A DNA stretch of 64,000 bases from Monilinia fructicola. Its lineage: Eukaryota > Ascomycota > Leotiomycetes > Helotiales > Sclerotiniaceae. Numbering within the stretch: the first letter of the stretch is position 1; every line of letters begins with the position of its first letter. The DNA is taken from positions 1,721,001 through 1,785,000 of the forward strand of contig VICG01000013.1 of the NCBI GenBank assembly GCA_008692225.1, read 5' to 3'. The notes beneath the pieces were generated by a model. That model did not search any database and was not told the DNA's origin. It saw only the letters and a list, made by a program, of their open reading frames with translations. This document shows positions 12,401 through 24,831 of the stretch, piece after piece. Both the position numbers and the translations under genes were made by a program.

Positions 12401-13093
12401 AATAACCATGACAACAATGTTCAGTCTCGGTCTGGGTATATCCGAAGTGGCCGTCTCTTCCGATGATGATCTTGAGAGTTTTCCTCGTTGACGTCTCGCA
12501 AGGTTGGCCTCTGGTGTTTCGTCCGCCAAATTGTCATTCCCAATTTTATTGAAGAAAGTGGCGCCTAATGCTTTCGCAAGGTATCCTCGATTACTGGTCT
12601 CATTGACACTGATATTTAATCTCCCATCTCTCTTCGATACCCTTCCCCTGGTATGAAAATCATCATTTCCAACCTGAAATTTGTTATATTGATTCCTTCT
12701 ACCCGCATCACTCAGATTTTTCTTCCCTGGTATATACCTCGTCTTCCTCTTCTTCTCTTCTGGAACTTCTTGTTCGTCCTCGCTGCTGCTGCTACTACTT
12801 GTGGATCCATCGTCTCTATAATCGTTTGCTCTACTCCAGATCGCTTCATTCAACATGGACGTATTCGTTTGACCTCTTTTGTAAGCTGGCGCCAGTAGAG
12901 ATGATTTTGTCGTTGCTCGTGGTCTTTCAGTTTGCCAAACTTTCGTAGGTGCTAGGTTAGGTCGTCCTTCATGATGCGCAGTGTTCAAAATACTCGTATT
13001 AGGAATATCTGAGTGAGTGACAGACAATGATCTCGAGTGCGAAGGAATTTGTGATGGCCCATCGGCCATCGCGGGCCCACTGTTAGCAGTCAT
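9483..13093 (-). CDS. UDP-glucose:sterol glucosyltransferase-like protein (GT1/GT28 fold) with long C-terminal extension
   Basis: About 1200 residues and apparently intronless. After a disordered N-terminal 220 residues, the GT28-type N lobe begins with VVMVIGSRGDIQPFLKLG. The C lobe carries IYIGFGSIVV and the nucleotide-sugar box HHGGAGTTAIGLKCGKPTMI. Sterol or lipid glucosylation is inferred from this arrangement. A PH/GRAM region as in Atg26 was not seen. The C-terminal 550 residues contain a charged linker and a Gly-rich segment (GAFGFVKGVGMGLTGFVLKD) like that found near the C terminus of VPS13-type proteins. The frame breaks twice. Removing one base from the A run at 11410-11415, and one from 11203-11206 on the plus strand, restores HDWLFPKVKAVVHHGG and QCLTDKAREEAEKIA. 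The start is the ATG at 13093. Confidence 0.85.
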
Positions 13094-14309
13094 CTCTGTT
13101 GATGCTTCTGAAATTAAATATTAAGTATTAGAAATTGAGAAGGAGGGTGAAAGAAGAGATAAAACTCTTCACTGGCCCCAGAGTACCGTTAACAAGTAGA
13201 AAGTGTTAACAGCGCGGAAAGGAAAAAAAAAGATGATGGAGAGATATAGTAGTGAATGGTTAAGGAACAAGAATTAGACTTCAGAGATGGGTTATCAGAT
13301 GTCCACCCGTAGCACCCGACCATGGACTAGCAGCAAGTGAAACGGACTCTCTCACCCGATATGGACACCCAAACATTCGAGTAGAGTTGGTTACTCCAAT
13401 CACTCAACATTCAAAACAGCTGGAGAGAATGGTCCGCAGATGAACCCAAACTTTATTGAACGATCACTGGTAAAGTGCACTGTACCTTGCCACACCTTTT
13501 GAGCCTTGAATTCCTCACCATGACCAAAACAGGTAAGATTTCGACGCATACTTTCCAAGAGAAACATCGTTCTAGAAGCATGTTGTCGAGAAATGGACGG
13601 AAAACTGAAGTGTCGTCATACCGTTCTGTTCTGCAAATCAAAGCCGCGCTAAGCTTTTCTCGGCATTAGCCATAACCTTGATTTGATATGACCTCCCGTG
13701 ACCCGTCTCTCCTTGCAGCCCGGGCCAGTCCAAGCTGGAAGTACCGGCAAGTATTGATAATTTAACGCAAAAGCACTACTCGAGTACTCGAGTATTTTTC
13801 AACTTAATTTTCTCTCGCCTTCAACAGTTTTGAATGTGGAACCTACAAGGAGCTAACATCCAATGGCATTTTGGATTCATTTGTGTAATTCGAGTATCGA
13901 ATTCCAAGGTCAGTTCCATATAAACAATGCTCAAACAGGTTACACAGTTACACTACTAGGTAGATCAAAGATCAACCACCAAGAATATAGATTCTAGACG
14001 CCTTCAAACCTCTCCTATCAACCGTACTCGTATTCTTCCTCGAGTGACCTAATCAATCATTCGCAGTCATAAACATTGACAGAAAACAACGTGTGTGGGC
14101 ATAAATATCAATGTTTTATATCTTGTAATGCCAGAAATTAAAGTCCAACAGATGAGGCAATTCTTCTGGACTAGGTATACTAGACATAGCTGGAGTGATA
14201 AGAGGCTCCTCCTCACTCAAGTACAATATTAATGTCGCTTCCATGAGGAACATAATTCATACCTAAATAATCCCTTTCATAAAACCCCTTTGAGTCCATC
14301 AATCTCAGC
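13094..14309. other. Intergenic region between two minus-strand genes
   Basis: This covers the likely promoter of the glycosyltransferase. A double palindrome (CTACTCGAGTACTCGAGTA) sits near 13778-13796. No coding sequence is supported. Confidence 0.4.
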
Positions 14310-16861
14310 TTATTCATCATCATCGAATTCTGCTTCCGAAGCCCGAATCTGCCAAGTTCTCATCTCAGCATTACGAGCTCTCACACCATCAATCCAGCTT
14401 TGTTCATCATCACCATTTTCTACACCACCATAGAGACCTTGAAAGCCATCATCAGACATTCCTGCTGGCGAGCCAGATCTACGTCTCACCCATCGAGTAT
14501 CAGCTTCATGCATCCGTCGTTGAGCAGAATCTTGATGGAAAAGATCATTAGGTCTAGTCGGTGTGTATGATCCACAGAGTATGTGACGAGACTTCCCAGT
14601 CGGGCCATGGATCGAGTTGTGGGTGCAGTATATAGAGATGCATGGAAGCGGGACTGATGTCGAGCTTCGGGTAAGTGAGCGGGAGTTTGAGGCTGAGATG
14701 CCGCCGGAAGAGAATCATTGTATACAGCATATCCCCTGGACGGGGTATATGTTCGTGGACTTGTGTCACTTTCTCTCGTTGGAGTTGGAGTTGGAGTTGG
14801 CTGTAGTCGTACACGACGACGACGTGGTGATGGAGAAGGTGAAGGTGGGGGAGAGTTGCGTCGAGGTGATCGTGACCTGGAGCTAGAGAATAAGCGTGCA
14901 GCCGCTCTGACGATAGGATTTTGTCGTCGGTGTCCACCAGACTGTTACACAAGAAACTTTAGTAGAAGTAAAAGTCTAAGCATAGGGTGAGCTCACCGGT
15001 GGACTTGACGTCTGTTTCTCCTCATGCTCTCGAATTAGTTGACTTATAACGGAGCTTGAAATAGAGACATCCCTTGAAGGGCTCACTGAGGGGCCACCGG
15101 AAGAACTTCTGATTATGCTTGAAAGAGAAGGTCTATTTGGATATCCATCTGGTGGAGAGCTTGGAAGTGATCCTGCCCTCGAAACTGATCTAGAAATAGT
15201 TGAGAATGGCGGTGGTAGAGTTAGTTCTCGAGAAGGATCATTGGAAGTAGATGTAGATATTACTGACTGCTCAGCGATGAGGCTAAGACTATGAGGGCCC
15301 ATTTCCTCATCACGGGTGCGTTGGTTGAAACCCGCCCCATTCTCAATCTCTCCTGATTGTGCAGATATTGTCTGGTCATGAAGAGGGGGCAGGTCACTGC
15401 GAAAGGAGCTTGCAAACGAAGGTATTCGAGAACTTTGTAAAGAACTTCCCCGTAATTCTTGACGGAGATTAAGACTTTCAGATGGCCGTGGTCGGCTGTC
15501 GGTTGTCGATGAAGACAATGCTCTTTCTTGTTCATAGGCAACGCTAGATCTTTCTGAGTCATCGAATGAAAAAACTGTTAGTTTGGTGCCTCAATGTGCG
15601 AGGCTGGCGAGTAGAGCGAAGGTGAGGGCTAGATCCAGGGCACTGAGCTGGCTCTGTAAGCAAATGACCTGGAGCGTTATGAGTAGCTACATGAGATACA
15701 ACCCTCGGGGTTAAACTGGCTATAGGCTATAACGTGTTGGAAGTTAGTAATCCCTTCCGAGAAAGAAGGAAGAGACATCAGAACAGAGATGAATGAAGGA
15801 ATTGTGCTTACACGATGCTCTGGTGAGCTTGACGCGTTTTGTGCGAGGAACAAAGGGGAACGAGGTAATCTTGCACGACCCTGTAGCCTCTGTGCTGCTG
15901 GGGGTTGAAGATGAGGGGTGGTCGAGACTTCTTCTGGTTCTAAGATACATTAATGATTTTGCTCCATCTCAATCGTTCCCTTGCCTCGAATGATAACAAG
16001 CCCCAGAAGTCTTGAGTTGTGATGCCAAGGATTGTGCAGCGTACAGCCTTACCGAAAGGTGAAGATCCTCGGCTTTGGTCACTTTCCTGCTGACTAGGAC
16101 TTTCGACGAATCCGCCGTAGTCAAAATTGTCCTTGGAAGGAGAAGAGAACCGTCTGGCGCTGAAATTCTCGAAAGATTCCTCGCCCATTTCAAGCTCCGC
16201 AGATTCTTGGCTACTTTGTGCCTCCTGAATTTCGTCCGTTATCTTTGCTCGTCTGGCATCGAGCCACTCCTCGAACGTTTCCTTCCTAGCGTCATTGTAT
16301 CTCTCGGATAGTTCTACCACCCCCGAAGAGTCATCTACAGAGTAGTTGTTGGTAAATCGTGCTATTGGACGAGCGGGGTGCTGCATTTGTCCATTCTGAA
16401 ATCCCTGAATCTTGATCGGGAACAGGCGTTTGGAAAATGCACTCCAATGCAAAAGGAGACTCTAGCCTAGGAACATTATGGCCATCATCCGGCTGTCGAT
16501 TAGTTTGGTTTGCAAGGTGGCTTCCATCGTTGCTTGGTATAGTACTAACAGATGGGCCATAGACTCTGTTTTTTGAGCTAATGGATCTGATTGGTAGAAT
16601 GATCTGGCGTGAATGGGGCGTGGCTCGTGGAGTGTTTCCAAGTTGCAACTTAGCTCGACGTTTTGTACGTCTATCGTAGTCCTTGATATCACACAAACCA
16701 ATGGTTATAAGCGATGGAGTTAATCGAATCATGACTATGTCGATGATTGGAATAATTACGAAACATGATAACAGAAGGCAAGTTATCTTGAAGAGAAACA
16801 GCTTATTCAAATGAGGTGAAGATTGCTCCCTTGGTCCACGTGAGGAGGAAAGAACGCTCAT
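14310..16861 (-). CDS. Hypothetical Ser/Pro/Arg-rich protein, multi-exon
   Basis: No family is recognised. From the ATG at 16861 the frame includes a hydrophobic stretch (LFLFKITCLLLSCFVIIPII) and then DIKDYDRRTKRRAKLQLG. The ATG at 16734 (MIRLTPSLITIGLCDIKDYD) is an alternative start that would drop the membrane-like segment. The middle is acidic (EEWLDARRAKITDEIQEAQS), followed by very Ser/Pro/Arg-rich sequence. The C terminus is acidic and ends EAEFDDDE. Two introns fit: one with donor GTAAGC near 15825 and acceptor CCTATAG near 15713, and one at about 14995-14942. The frame breaks at 16403-16405, 15957-15960, 15569-15574 and probably twice near 14590-14610. One-base removals in runs make a continuous protein. 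Exact exon limits are uncertain. Confidence 0.55.
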
Positions 16862-17875
16862 ATTCTTTCTGTTTTGTGAAAGGAAAGCAAATATCGGTCA
16901 TATCGGGACCCCTCAAACCACTCTTTGAGGCCTTGAGTTGGAAAGAACGAATAAGAATAAAGCCATACAAGATAATATACTCCCACTAGTGATGGATACT
17001 CTAGCTCAACTTGAGTTTCAGGGTAGCAATGAGCATGAGGGACAGCATGATGTAGAGATATATCATAGCATCCGTTGGCAGGTTTCGATTGACTTGTGTA
17101 TATGTGATCATTTCAGCATACCTAGAAATGCTTTTCTGGGTTGGTTTCTCTTCTTTAGAAAGAAGAGCGATTGTTTTCCAACCAATTGATAATTACAATA
17201 GAATTCGCGAAGTGTATGAGTAAAGGTTAGTTCTAAGGTTAGAACTAATGAAGACTCAAACGTTTTAATCACTTGTCAACAAGCATCTGCTTCTCAATTT
17301 GCCAACAAAAAAGCTTGGTAGAGAGGCCATGAAGCGTTGGCTAGTATGCCCGAGTAGTATGTGCATCACCAGTGACAGTGACATATCCGTGGATATATAT
17401 GAGCGGAAGATACTTGTGGGAAACATATAATTGATCATACAGTAATAAGGAGAGATGAGATCGATCATCTTGCAACCGAAGCCAAAGCATTGATTGGAGT
17501 TAGAACTAAGGCCACGTGAGGCATTACCTAAGTATTAGCTAAGTACCTTGGTAGTACTATAACTACTATAACTATAATTGTACAGAGTGCAAAGTATACG
17601 GAGTACAGAGTAGCTGGAGATTGTAGATTGTAGATTGTAGATTGTGGATTGTATCTCACCTACTTGAGTAGTAGATATATATATATAGTCTGCTGTACAT
17701 AGTGGGGATAGACAGCTCTGCCAATTCCAAACCCACACTGGGTACCGGTCAAACTACTATTACTAATATATAGTAAAATCATACGTACAGTACAGTGAAG
17801 ATATACCTAGTGTAGTATCCACATCGCTGCTGTAAGAAGATTGATGGATTACTTTTCACATATTCATTATATATA
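16862..17875. other. Intergenic spacer
   Basis: AT-rich DNA with several short direct repeats, for example (GATTGTA)n near 17620-17655. No supported gene. Confidence 0.4.
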
Positions 17876-18162
<287 letters not shown>

Positions 18163-18308
18163 TAGCTTTTTTTCTTATTATAATTATTTAATAAAGAATA
18201 AAGAATAAAGGAGATAAAGTAGTCTATTTATATACCTAGGTAGATAAGGTATTATAAATATAAATACTCGAGTATATTTATAATAAGAGATATACTCTAT
18301 ATATAAAT

Positions 18309-18351
<43 letters not shown>

Positions 18352-18619
18352 TATACTAATATCTATAGATATAGATATTCTAATAGATATTCTAAATCTA
18401 TATACTCGTATAATAATAACCCTATATATACTAATTATATTTATATAATTTCTTAATATTTAATCTTTGAATAGATATATAAATACCTTCTAAGGTTTCC
18501 TTAAGTACCTACCTAATAAGTACCTAGTATTAATAGAAGACAAGGTAGATAAGCCTAAGAGATATAAAATCAAAGACTTAATTATAACTTTTCCTTTATA
18601 AATAAATATTATTATTATT

Positions 18620-20212
18620 CTTCTTCTTCCTTAACCTCTCTCACTCACTCTATACGAGATATAAGCATCTCGGTGACATATGTAGTACTGGTGTATCACT
18701 TCATCCATTTCATTACTCGAGTACTTTGATTCCATTGTACCTTAACGTGCAAGCTCAAAAGCTCTCCATCTTATATCCCTTTGACGTTCTCACTCTTTTG
18801 ATTCTTAACCTGCTTACCTAGGTACTTACCTTACTCATTTAGAACTACTCACTTGCTTATTTACTACTCACTTGCTCATTTACTACTCACTTACTCACTT
18901 ACTACTTACTTACTACTCATTTACTACTCACTTTACTACTCGAGTCCTCACTCACTCACTCACTCACTTACTCACTTACTTACTCATTCACCTACCTATT
19001 ACTTACTACCTCGTCCCTGCTACTCACTTAACTCCCTTAACTCACTTACCTTACTCGCTCACTACAGCAGAGCAGAGCAATACGGCAATCCATCATCTTA
19101 ATGGCCGACCGACCGACCGACTGACTGACTGACTGACTGACTGACTGAATGAATGAAATCATTGAATGAATGGAACACTAGATGATCTTATTTGGGCGGG
19201 TTCATTTCGTTTCTAATTATATTATAATTAAATGTTCTCTCATTCATTCAATTTTTCATTCAACTTGGACGAAGATTGATCTGAATACAAACCAATCAAT
19301 CCTTCCAGCCTTCCGAATCTCAACCGTCTTAAAGTTCAATTTAAAGAAAAGGACATTGTTTCTATCTTTGGATCACCCCAGCAGAAGAAGAAAAGACTCA
19401 AGAACATCAAACCTAAACGTACTCCGTACCCGAATACAGCACACCAAAGCCACAATAGCGTACGCAGATCAACCAACGTGAAGCTGCCTGCGTCTGTATT
19501 GTACGGATACATATCATATCATATCATATCGTATCGTGTCGTATCAAATCATATCAAATCATATCATATCATATCAAATCAACTTGTATCGATTCCATTC
19601 CAGATCTTCCCCCCTCCTGCCCTCCTTCTCTTCCTCTACGTAAGGAGAGCGAAAGAAAGCGGAATAGGAAAACCAAAAGGAAGAAACATAGAAAGAAAGA
19701 AAGAAAGGAAGAGAGGAAGACAGAAGGAAAGGAAAGAAAAGAAAAGAAAAGAAAAGGAACAAATCAAAACAGAGAGGGCCATCACCAGGACTTATTATAT
19801 TCGATCCCCTCTTTTAAGATTATTGGTTCCTCGTCAAAAACGTGAGGATTTTAATTATTGTTGTTGTTATTATTCTTCTTTCTTCTTCTTCTCCCTCCTC
19901 CTCTTCCTCCTCCTCCTCCTCCTCCTCCTCTTCTTCTTCCTCTCTTCTCTTCTTCTGCTTCTTATCTTTATTACCATTCCCTCACTCACTCCCTCACCAC
20001 CTTTCCTTGACATACCTGTCCCATCCATCTACCTCCTACTACGGTACCGGTACCCGTATCATATCTGCCAGAATTACCAGGACCGACCTTGACAATATTA
20101 GCATTGGGATGATGATATAATCTAGGATCAAATTCGCTGCTTGACGGCCATTTACCACGCTACTGTACTGGTCAATAAATTCACGAGTCAATCCCAAGAA
20201 ACGACGCCGGTT
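18620..20212. repeat. Simple-sequence-rich 5' region of the PDK1-like gene
   Basis: Successive low-complexity tracts are seen: CTCACTTA-type repeats (18850-18990), GACC/GACT tetranucleotides (19100-19150), TATCA pentanucleotides (19508-19580), a purine tract (19675-19760) and a CTC/TTC pyrimidine tract (19865-19945). Open frames here encode only compositional repeats. The 3' part is probably a long 5' UTR or promoter of the kinase gene. Confidence 0.6.
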
Positions 20213-23076
20213 ATGGAGAACGATTTATCCCTTTCCCAGTCCTTAGGTGGCTTACGCATAGCTAATCCTGATGATGCATCCGAAGCATCGAATGAGCACA
20301 ATAATGAACATGCCAATCACGAATCTACATTTGCATCAACTCAAGCTGTAGATTTAACCTCTTCGGAATCAAAAGACGCGCGGAAAACTCCAGATTCCCA
20401 AAACGCAATCAAAGCGACATTCCATCTTTAATATCCTCCGACGCGGCTCACCAAGCGACCCTTCTTCAAATTCGACACCATCCCCAGAAATTCCACAAAT
20501 GTCAGATCTGAAACGTACAAATTCCCATTCAGCTTCGAGTAGTGGTGAATCGATCAAGGTACAGGCGCAGCAGGATCCTTTGCCAAGAGCTGTTGCAGCG
20601 AAGGCATATCGACAATCAATGCCCATAAATCACCAATCTCAACAACAACAAGCATTTCCCCCATACCAACCACATCCAATGCAGAACGGAAATAGATCAT
20701 ATCCTCCTCCCGGGGCCGGCCGGCCAATTTCAGGGGTCTACGCAGCACAACCTCCTCCCAACGCAATACCCAATCGAGATCACGGATCATACAGACTGAG
20801 GACTGAATCTTCGAAATCTTCAATGCCTGGGGCCATACCGTCAAGGAGTGATTCAAGGTCGGCAGCTACAGCAATGCAGGCAGGTGTCCCTTCGAGGGAA
20901 GCAAGTCATAGAGATCGATCATACAACAACAGTCATACCTTACCACCGGGTAACGGGCCCATGCCACCGAGGAGAAGTTCGAGGGAGTGGGGGGAGGTTA
21001 CGATAATCCGGCACATCCTGCGTCCGCGGCTAACAAGCACTACGACACCGAAGGGAACGTGGTCACCGCGGAAGAGTGGAAAGTGAGAGGTGCAGCCGTA
21101 GGTGTTCGTGAGGAGATTGGCGCGGATGGGAAAGTACATCTGAAGCAGGTGAGGAAGGGGGTGCAGGATTTCATTTTTGGGCGAACATTGGGGGAGGGCT
21201 CATACAGCACGGTGTTATTCGCAACGGACCGCCAGACCCTTATAGATCATGCCGTAAAGATCTTGGACAAGAAGCATATAATCAAGGAGAAAAAGATCAA
21301 ATATGTGAATATAGAGAAAGACACTCTGAATCGATTATCGGACCACCCAGGTAAGAAAGACACCTCCAGCTGCACCGTAGAAGCGTGCCACGCAGATATT
21401 ATTCTTTCACCTTCACCTCCCAGTGAAGCGCCTGATCTTCTAACAAACTACATAGGTATCATTCGGTTATTCTTCACATTCCAGGATAGCGCGTGTTTAT
21501 ACTACGTCCTCGAGTATGCTAGCGGCGGAGAATTGTTAGGAGTACTGAAAAAGATCGGATCGTTTGACGAAGAGTGCACAAGATTCTACGGCGCTCAACT
21601 TCTCGAGGCAATAGATATTATGCACCAGAAGGGAGTGATACATCGAGACTTGAAGCCCGAAAATGTTTTATTGGATGATAAGATGCACATCAAGATTACA
21701 GACTTCGGAACCGCTAAACTACTCCCTCCTCCTGGGTCGACTCCGAATTCGTATGATATAACCAATAACGTTGATGATGAATCGACAAGAGCGAGTTCGT
21801 TTGTTGGGACGGCCGAGTACGTCAGCCCGGAATTATTGACGGATAAAAAATGCTTGCAAGGCAAGTGATTTATGGGCGTACGGGTGTATCATATACCAAC
21901 TCTTGGCCGGAAGACCTCCTTTCAAAGCCGCAAATGAATACCTAACCTTTCAGAAGATTGTGGCTTTGGAGTACGAGTTTCCGAAAGGATTCCCCCCAGC
22001 CGCTAGAGATCTTGTCGAGAGGCTTCTTGTTCTTGACCCTCAGAGGAGATTATCGATCGAGCACATCAAGAACCACGAATTTTTCAGCGGAGTTAGATTC
22101 AGTCGCGATCTCTGGAAAGTGAAGGCTCCTAGATTAAAGCCTTACATTCCACCGACGCAGGAACCTACGCTGATTAACCTCAATGGCTATTCGAACGCGC
22201 CGCCACCTTTAGCAACACCAAACGGACCGCCACAATCTGTTCCATCCAACGGTCCATCGAATGGTAACTCAAGGCCGCAGCCCAGAATAATCACCGAACT
22301 TCCCCCACCAACTCAGCTGGATATCGAATGGTCGCCCGTGTTGACAAGAAGTAACGAGCGGATCTTGAAGCTGGGAAATTTAATGGTTTTGTCGTCGCCC
22401 TTGCCGCACAGCCCTAACACAAAGAATGGCGAAGAAGTTCCCGAAAAGAAAGGAGGATTTGCCAGATTCTTCGGAGGTTCAACCACAAAAAAAAGAGCAA
22501 GGCTTGTAATGGTCACGTCTAGTGCAAGAATCATCTTAGCTGCTGCAGGGGGTGATGAGAAAAAGACAAAAAACGGATATTTCCTTGCTAGCTTCTGATT
22601 GTTCGTGGCGAGTCCAGTTGGATGCAAAAGGCCAATCTGTGTGGTGTGTGGATACAGTAAGTTCTTTGTTTCAAAATAAGTACTTCCATTCTAATCAAAA
22701 TCAGCGCGGGACACATTATACTTTCGAGGACACCAAGTCCTCAGCAACCTCAAATGATCCTTCGAAGACATCAGCACAGGAATGGATAGAAGCCATTGAG
22801 AAAGCCAAAGATATGGCATTATCACAAAGTATGGTTGGCTCGTATAATAGCGATACGGGTTTCGATATGCCATCCACGGCCACCAGTCCTAGCAGCACTA
22901 TCCATGGAACAAGTATCTATCAAGACAACTATGGTCACAGTGATCGGTCAGGTCGACATCATCTAACCAAAAGCCAAGCAAGCCTGGGAGGAGAAGATGG
23001 CTTGGGAGATACTCGAAGGAAGACCCATCGTTTCAGTAAACGACAATCTAAGAATGGACTTTCAACACCCTTCTAA
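20213..23076 (+). CDS. PDK1-family AGC protein kinase (Pkh1/Pkh2-like)
   Basis: Phosphoinositide-dependent kinase-1 homologue that by family phosphorylates the activation loop of other AGC kinases and acts in sphingolipid and cell-integrity signalling. After a disordered N terminus (MENDLSLSQSLGGLRI), the kinase domain shows the glycine loop GRTLGEGSYSTVLFA, the lysine in DHAVKILDKKH, HRDLKPENVLLDD, DFGTAK and an activation loop SSFVGTAEYVSPELL with the PDK1-type SFVGTAEYVSPE sequence. A C-terminal PH-like domain follows (IEWSPVLTRSNERILKLGNL to EWIEAIEKAKDMA). Introns are at about 21341-21456 and in the PH region at about 22660-22704. The frame breaks near 20396-20404, about 20980, at 21845-21850 (A6) and at 22568-22573 (A6). 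Each is restored by removing single bases; the last two give DKNACKASDLWAYGC and KKTKTDISLLASDCSW. Confidence 0.9.
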
Positions 23077-24769
23077 TGGTTGTCTGTGCGGCCAAGGAAT
23101 AAATTTCGGCAATCATCTCTTTGAACTATTGCACCTTGGGAAACGCATCCAGACCTCAAAATCAATACCCCCGCTACACGGAAATTTCAGAAGAACATAA
23201 GCCCATAAACTATCTCACTTCTTACACATAAAACGATGTGTTTTCAAACATCTTCCATTTATCGATTGGCATTTGCTAGCGTGGCGCAAGGTCTTGGGGT
23301 TTCTTATTTGATTGCTGCATCTGAAGTGCAGCATTTCATAGCTCTTTCTTCTCCAATCACATGGAGGAGAGGACAATTTATAACGACCTGACATGACTTT
23401 TTTCCCCTTTTTCTTTTCTTCGTAGCTAAACTCAGCTGCCATGTCTCTCCCTTAACTCTCGCCTCAATTCTCGCATACATCGCACATTTCTTCGCCAAAA
23501 TTCGTCTATCCGGAACAGCAATCAATGACATCCATATATTTGCATATGTGAAGCAAGCTAAGATAAAGCCGGAGATAAAATGTCACAAGATCAATACTTC
23601 TTGGTTCAAATCTCTTGGGAGGCTTACTTCCATGTTGAGGATTAGTCCATTTATTTTTGACATGACAGATATTTGGACTTGATTTTTTTGCTCCCGCTGT
23701 TTTTTCCTTTTGTTTTTAGTGGCGACGATTCGAGTTGCGACTCGTGGGAGGTGGAATGGAGAAAAACTTTTTTTAATACTTATATTAGCTACTTAGCTAA
23801 CCTACACTTACTATGGATATTGGATGGGTAGTGTTTTTAGTTCTTGGGATCATTCGGAATGCGGGATTTGGGGAACGCGCGTTTGCATTTTTTCCCCTGG
23901 AATTTGTGAGATGCATCATCTGGGATGTATGTTGCGTTGTAGAGGTAGTGAGTGAGAATGGGGAGTGAATTGGGGAAGAAAAGAGGCAAGCCAATATAAG
24001 CGTGTGAGGTTGGGAGCGGAGGGTATCATGGACAAGGGGATGCCAATTCCCTGTGAAAAGAGAAGAGAGCGGACTACCAAGAACGCGCAATTGATTGTAC
24101 ATTAGAGATTTCTACCTCATCTACCTACATGTTCATCTCAGGGAATGGACGAATGGACAGACGGGAGGGACGGAGGGATGGAGGGACGGAGGAAGACATG
24201 AAGTTGGTGTTAGTTATCTACCTGCTGATGGGCGTGTGGGCGGATGGAGAAATGTAATCAGAATCAGAACCAGAATCAGAACCAGAACCAGAATCGGAAT
24301 CAGAATCAGAATAAGACAGATAAATCAGATGGTTGATTATGCATACCTACATAGCAATATAGTACTCTCGTCTTGACATCTTTAGCAAATCGAACAGGCA
24401 TCAAAACAGAAACTCAATCCGTGGGTGAGTGAGTGAGTGAGTGAGTGAGTGAGTGAGTGATATATTCCTCAAATCCATGGATCTTGCTTTCTATTTTTAT
24501 ATTATCCTTTCTTTATTTGGCTTTTATGTATGTATGTATGTATGTATGTATGTATGTATGTATGTATGTATGTATGTATGTAGAGGATTAATTAACCACT
24601 GGCGAAGAGTACAGGTGCAGGTGTGTTTTCAGCATGATACATCTATCTCGGCGTCATGCTGCGGGGTGGTGCACTAGACGAGGAGGAGATGAGGAATATA
24701 TTTTATGTAGTTTCCTTGGCGTGCTTTGGTTTTGCTCTCTTCTCTTATATAATTAGGTGTTTATATCCA

Positions 24770-24800
<31 letters not shown>

Positions 24801-24831
24801 ACTATATATTCCATGTTCTGGTTTAGATGAA
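23077..24831. repeat. Intergenic region with tetranucleotide microsatellites
   Basis: Contains (GAGT)n at 24425-24460, (GTAT)n at about 24526-24581, CAGAAT/CAGAAC repeats near 24255-24312 and a CT tract near 24768-24795. The region separates convergent genes. No supported coding sequence. Confidence 0.7.

Noticed and set aside
19478..20092. 204-codon plus-strand open frame
   Set aside because: It is built of pentanucleotide, purine and CTC repeats and has a purely compositional protein with no motif.
23590..23625. Possible tRNA T-loop (GGTTCAAATC)
   Set aside because: No acceptor, D or anticodon stems could be paired around it.
24425..24581. Regular repeats that might suggest a CRISPR-like array
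   Set aside because: Units of four bases without spacers are plain microsatellites, and the organism is a fungus.
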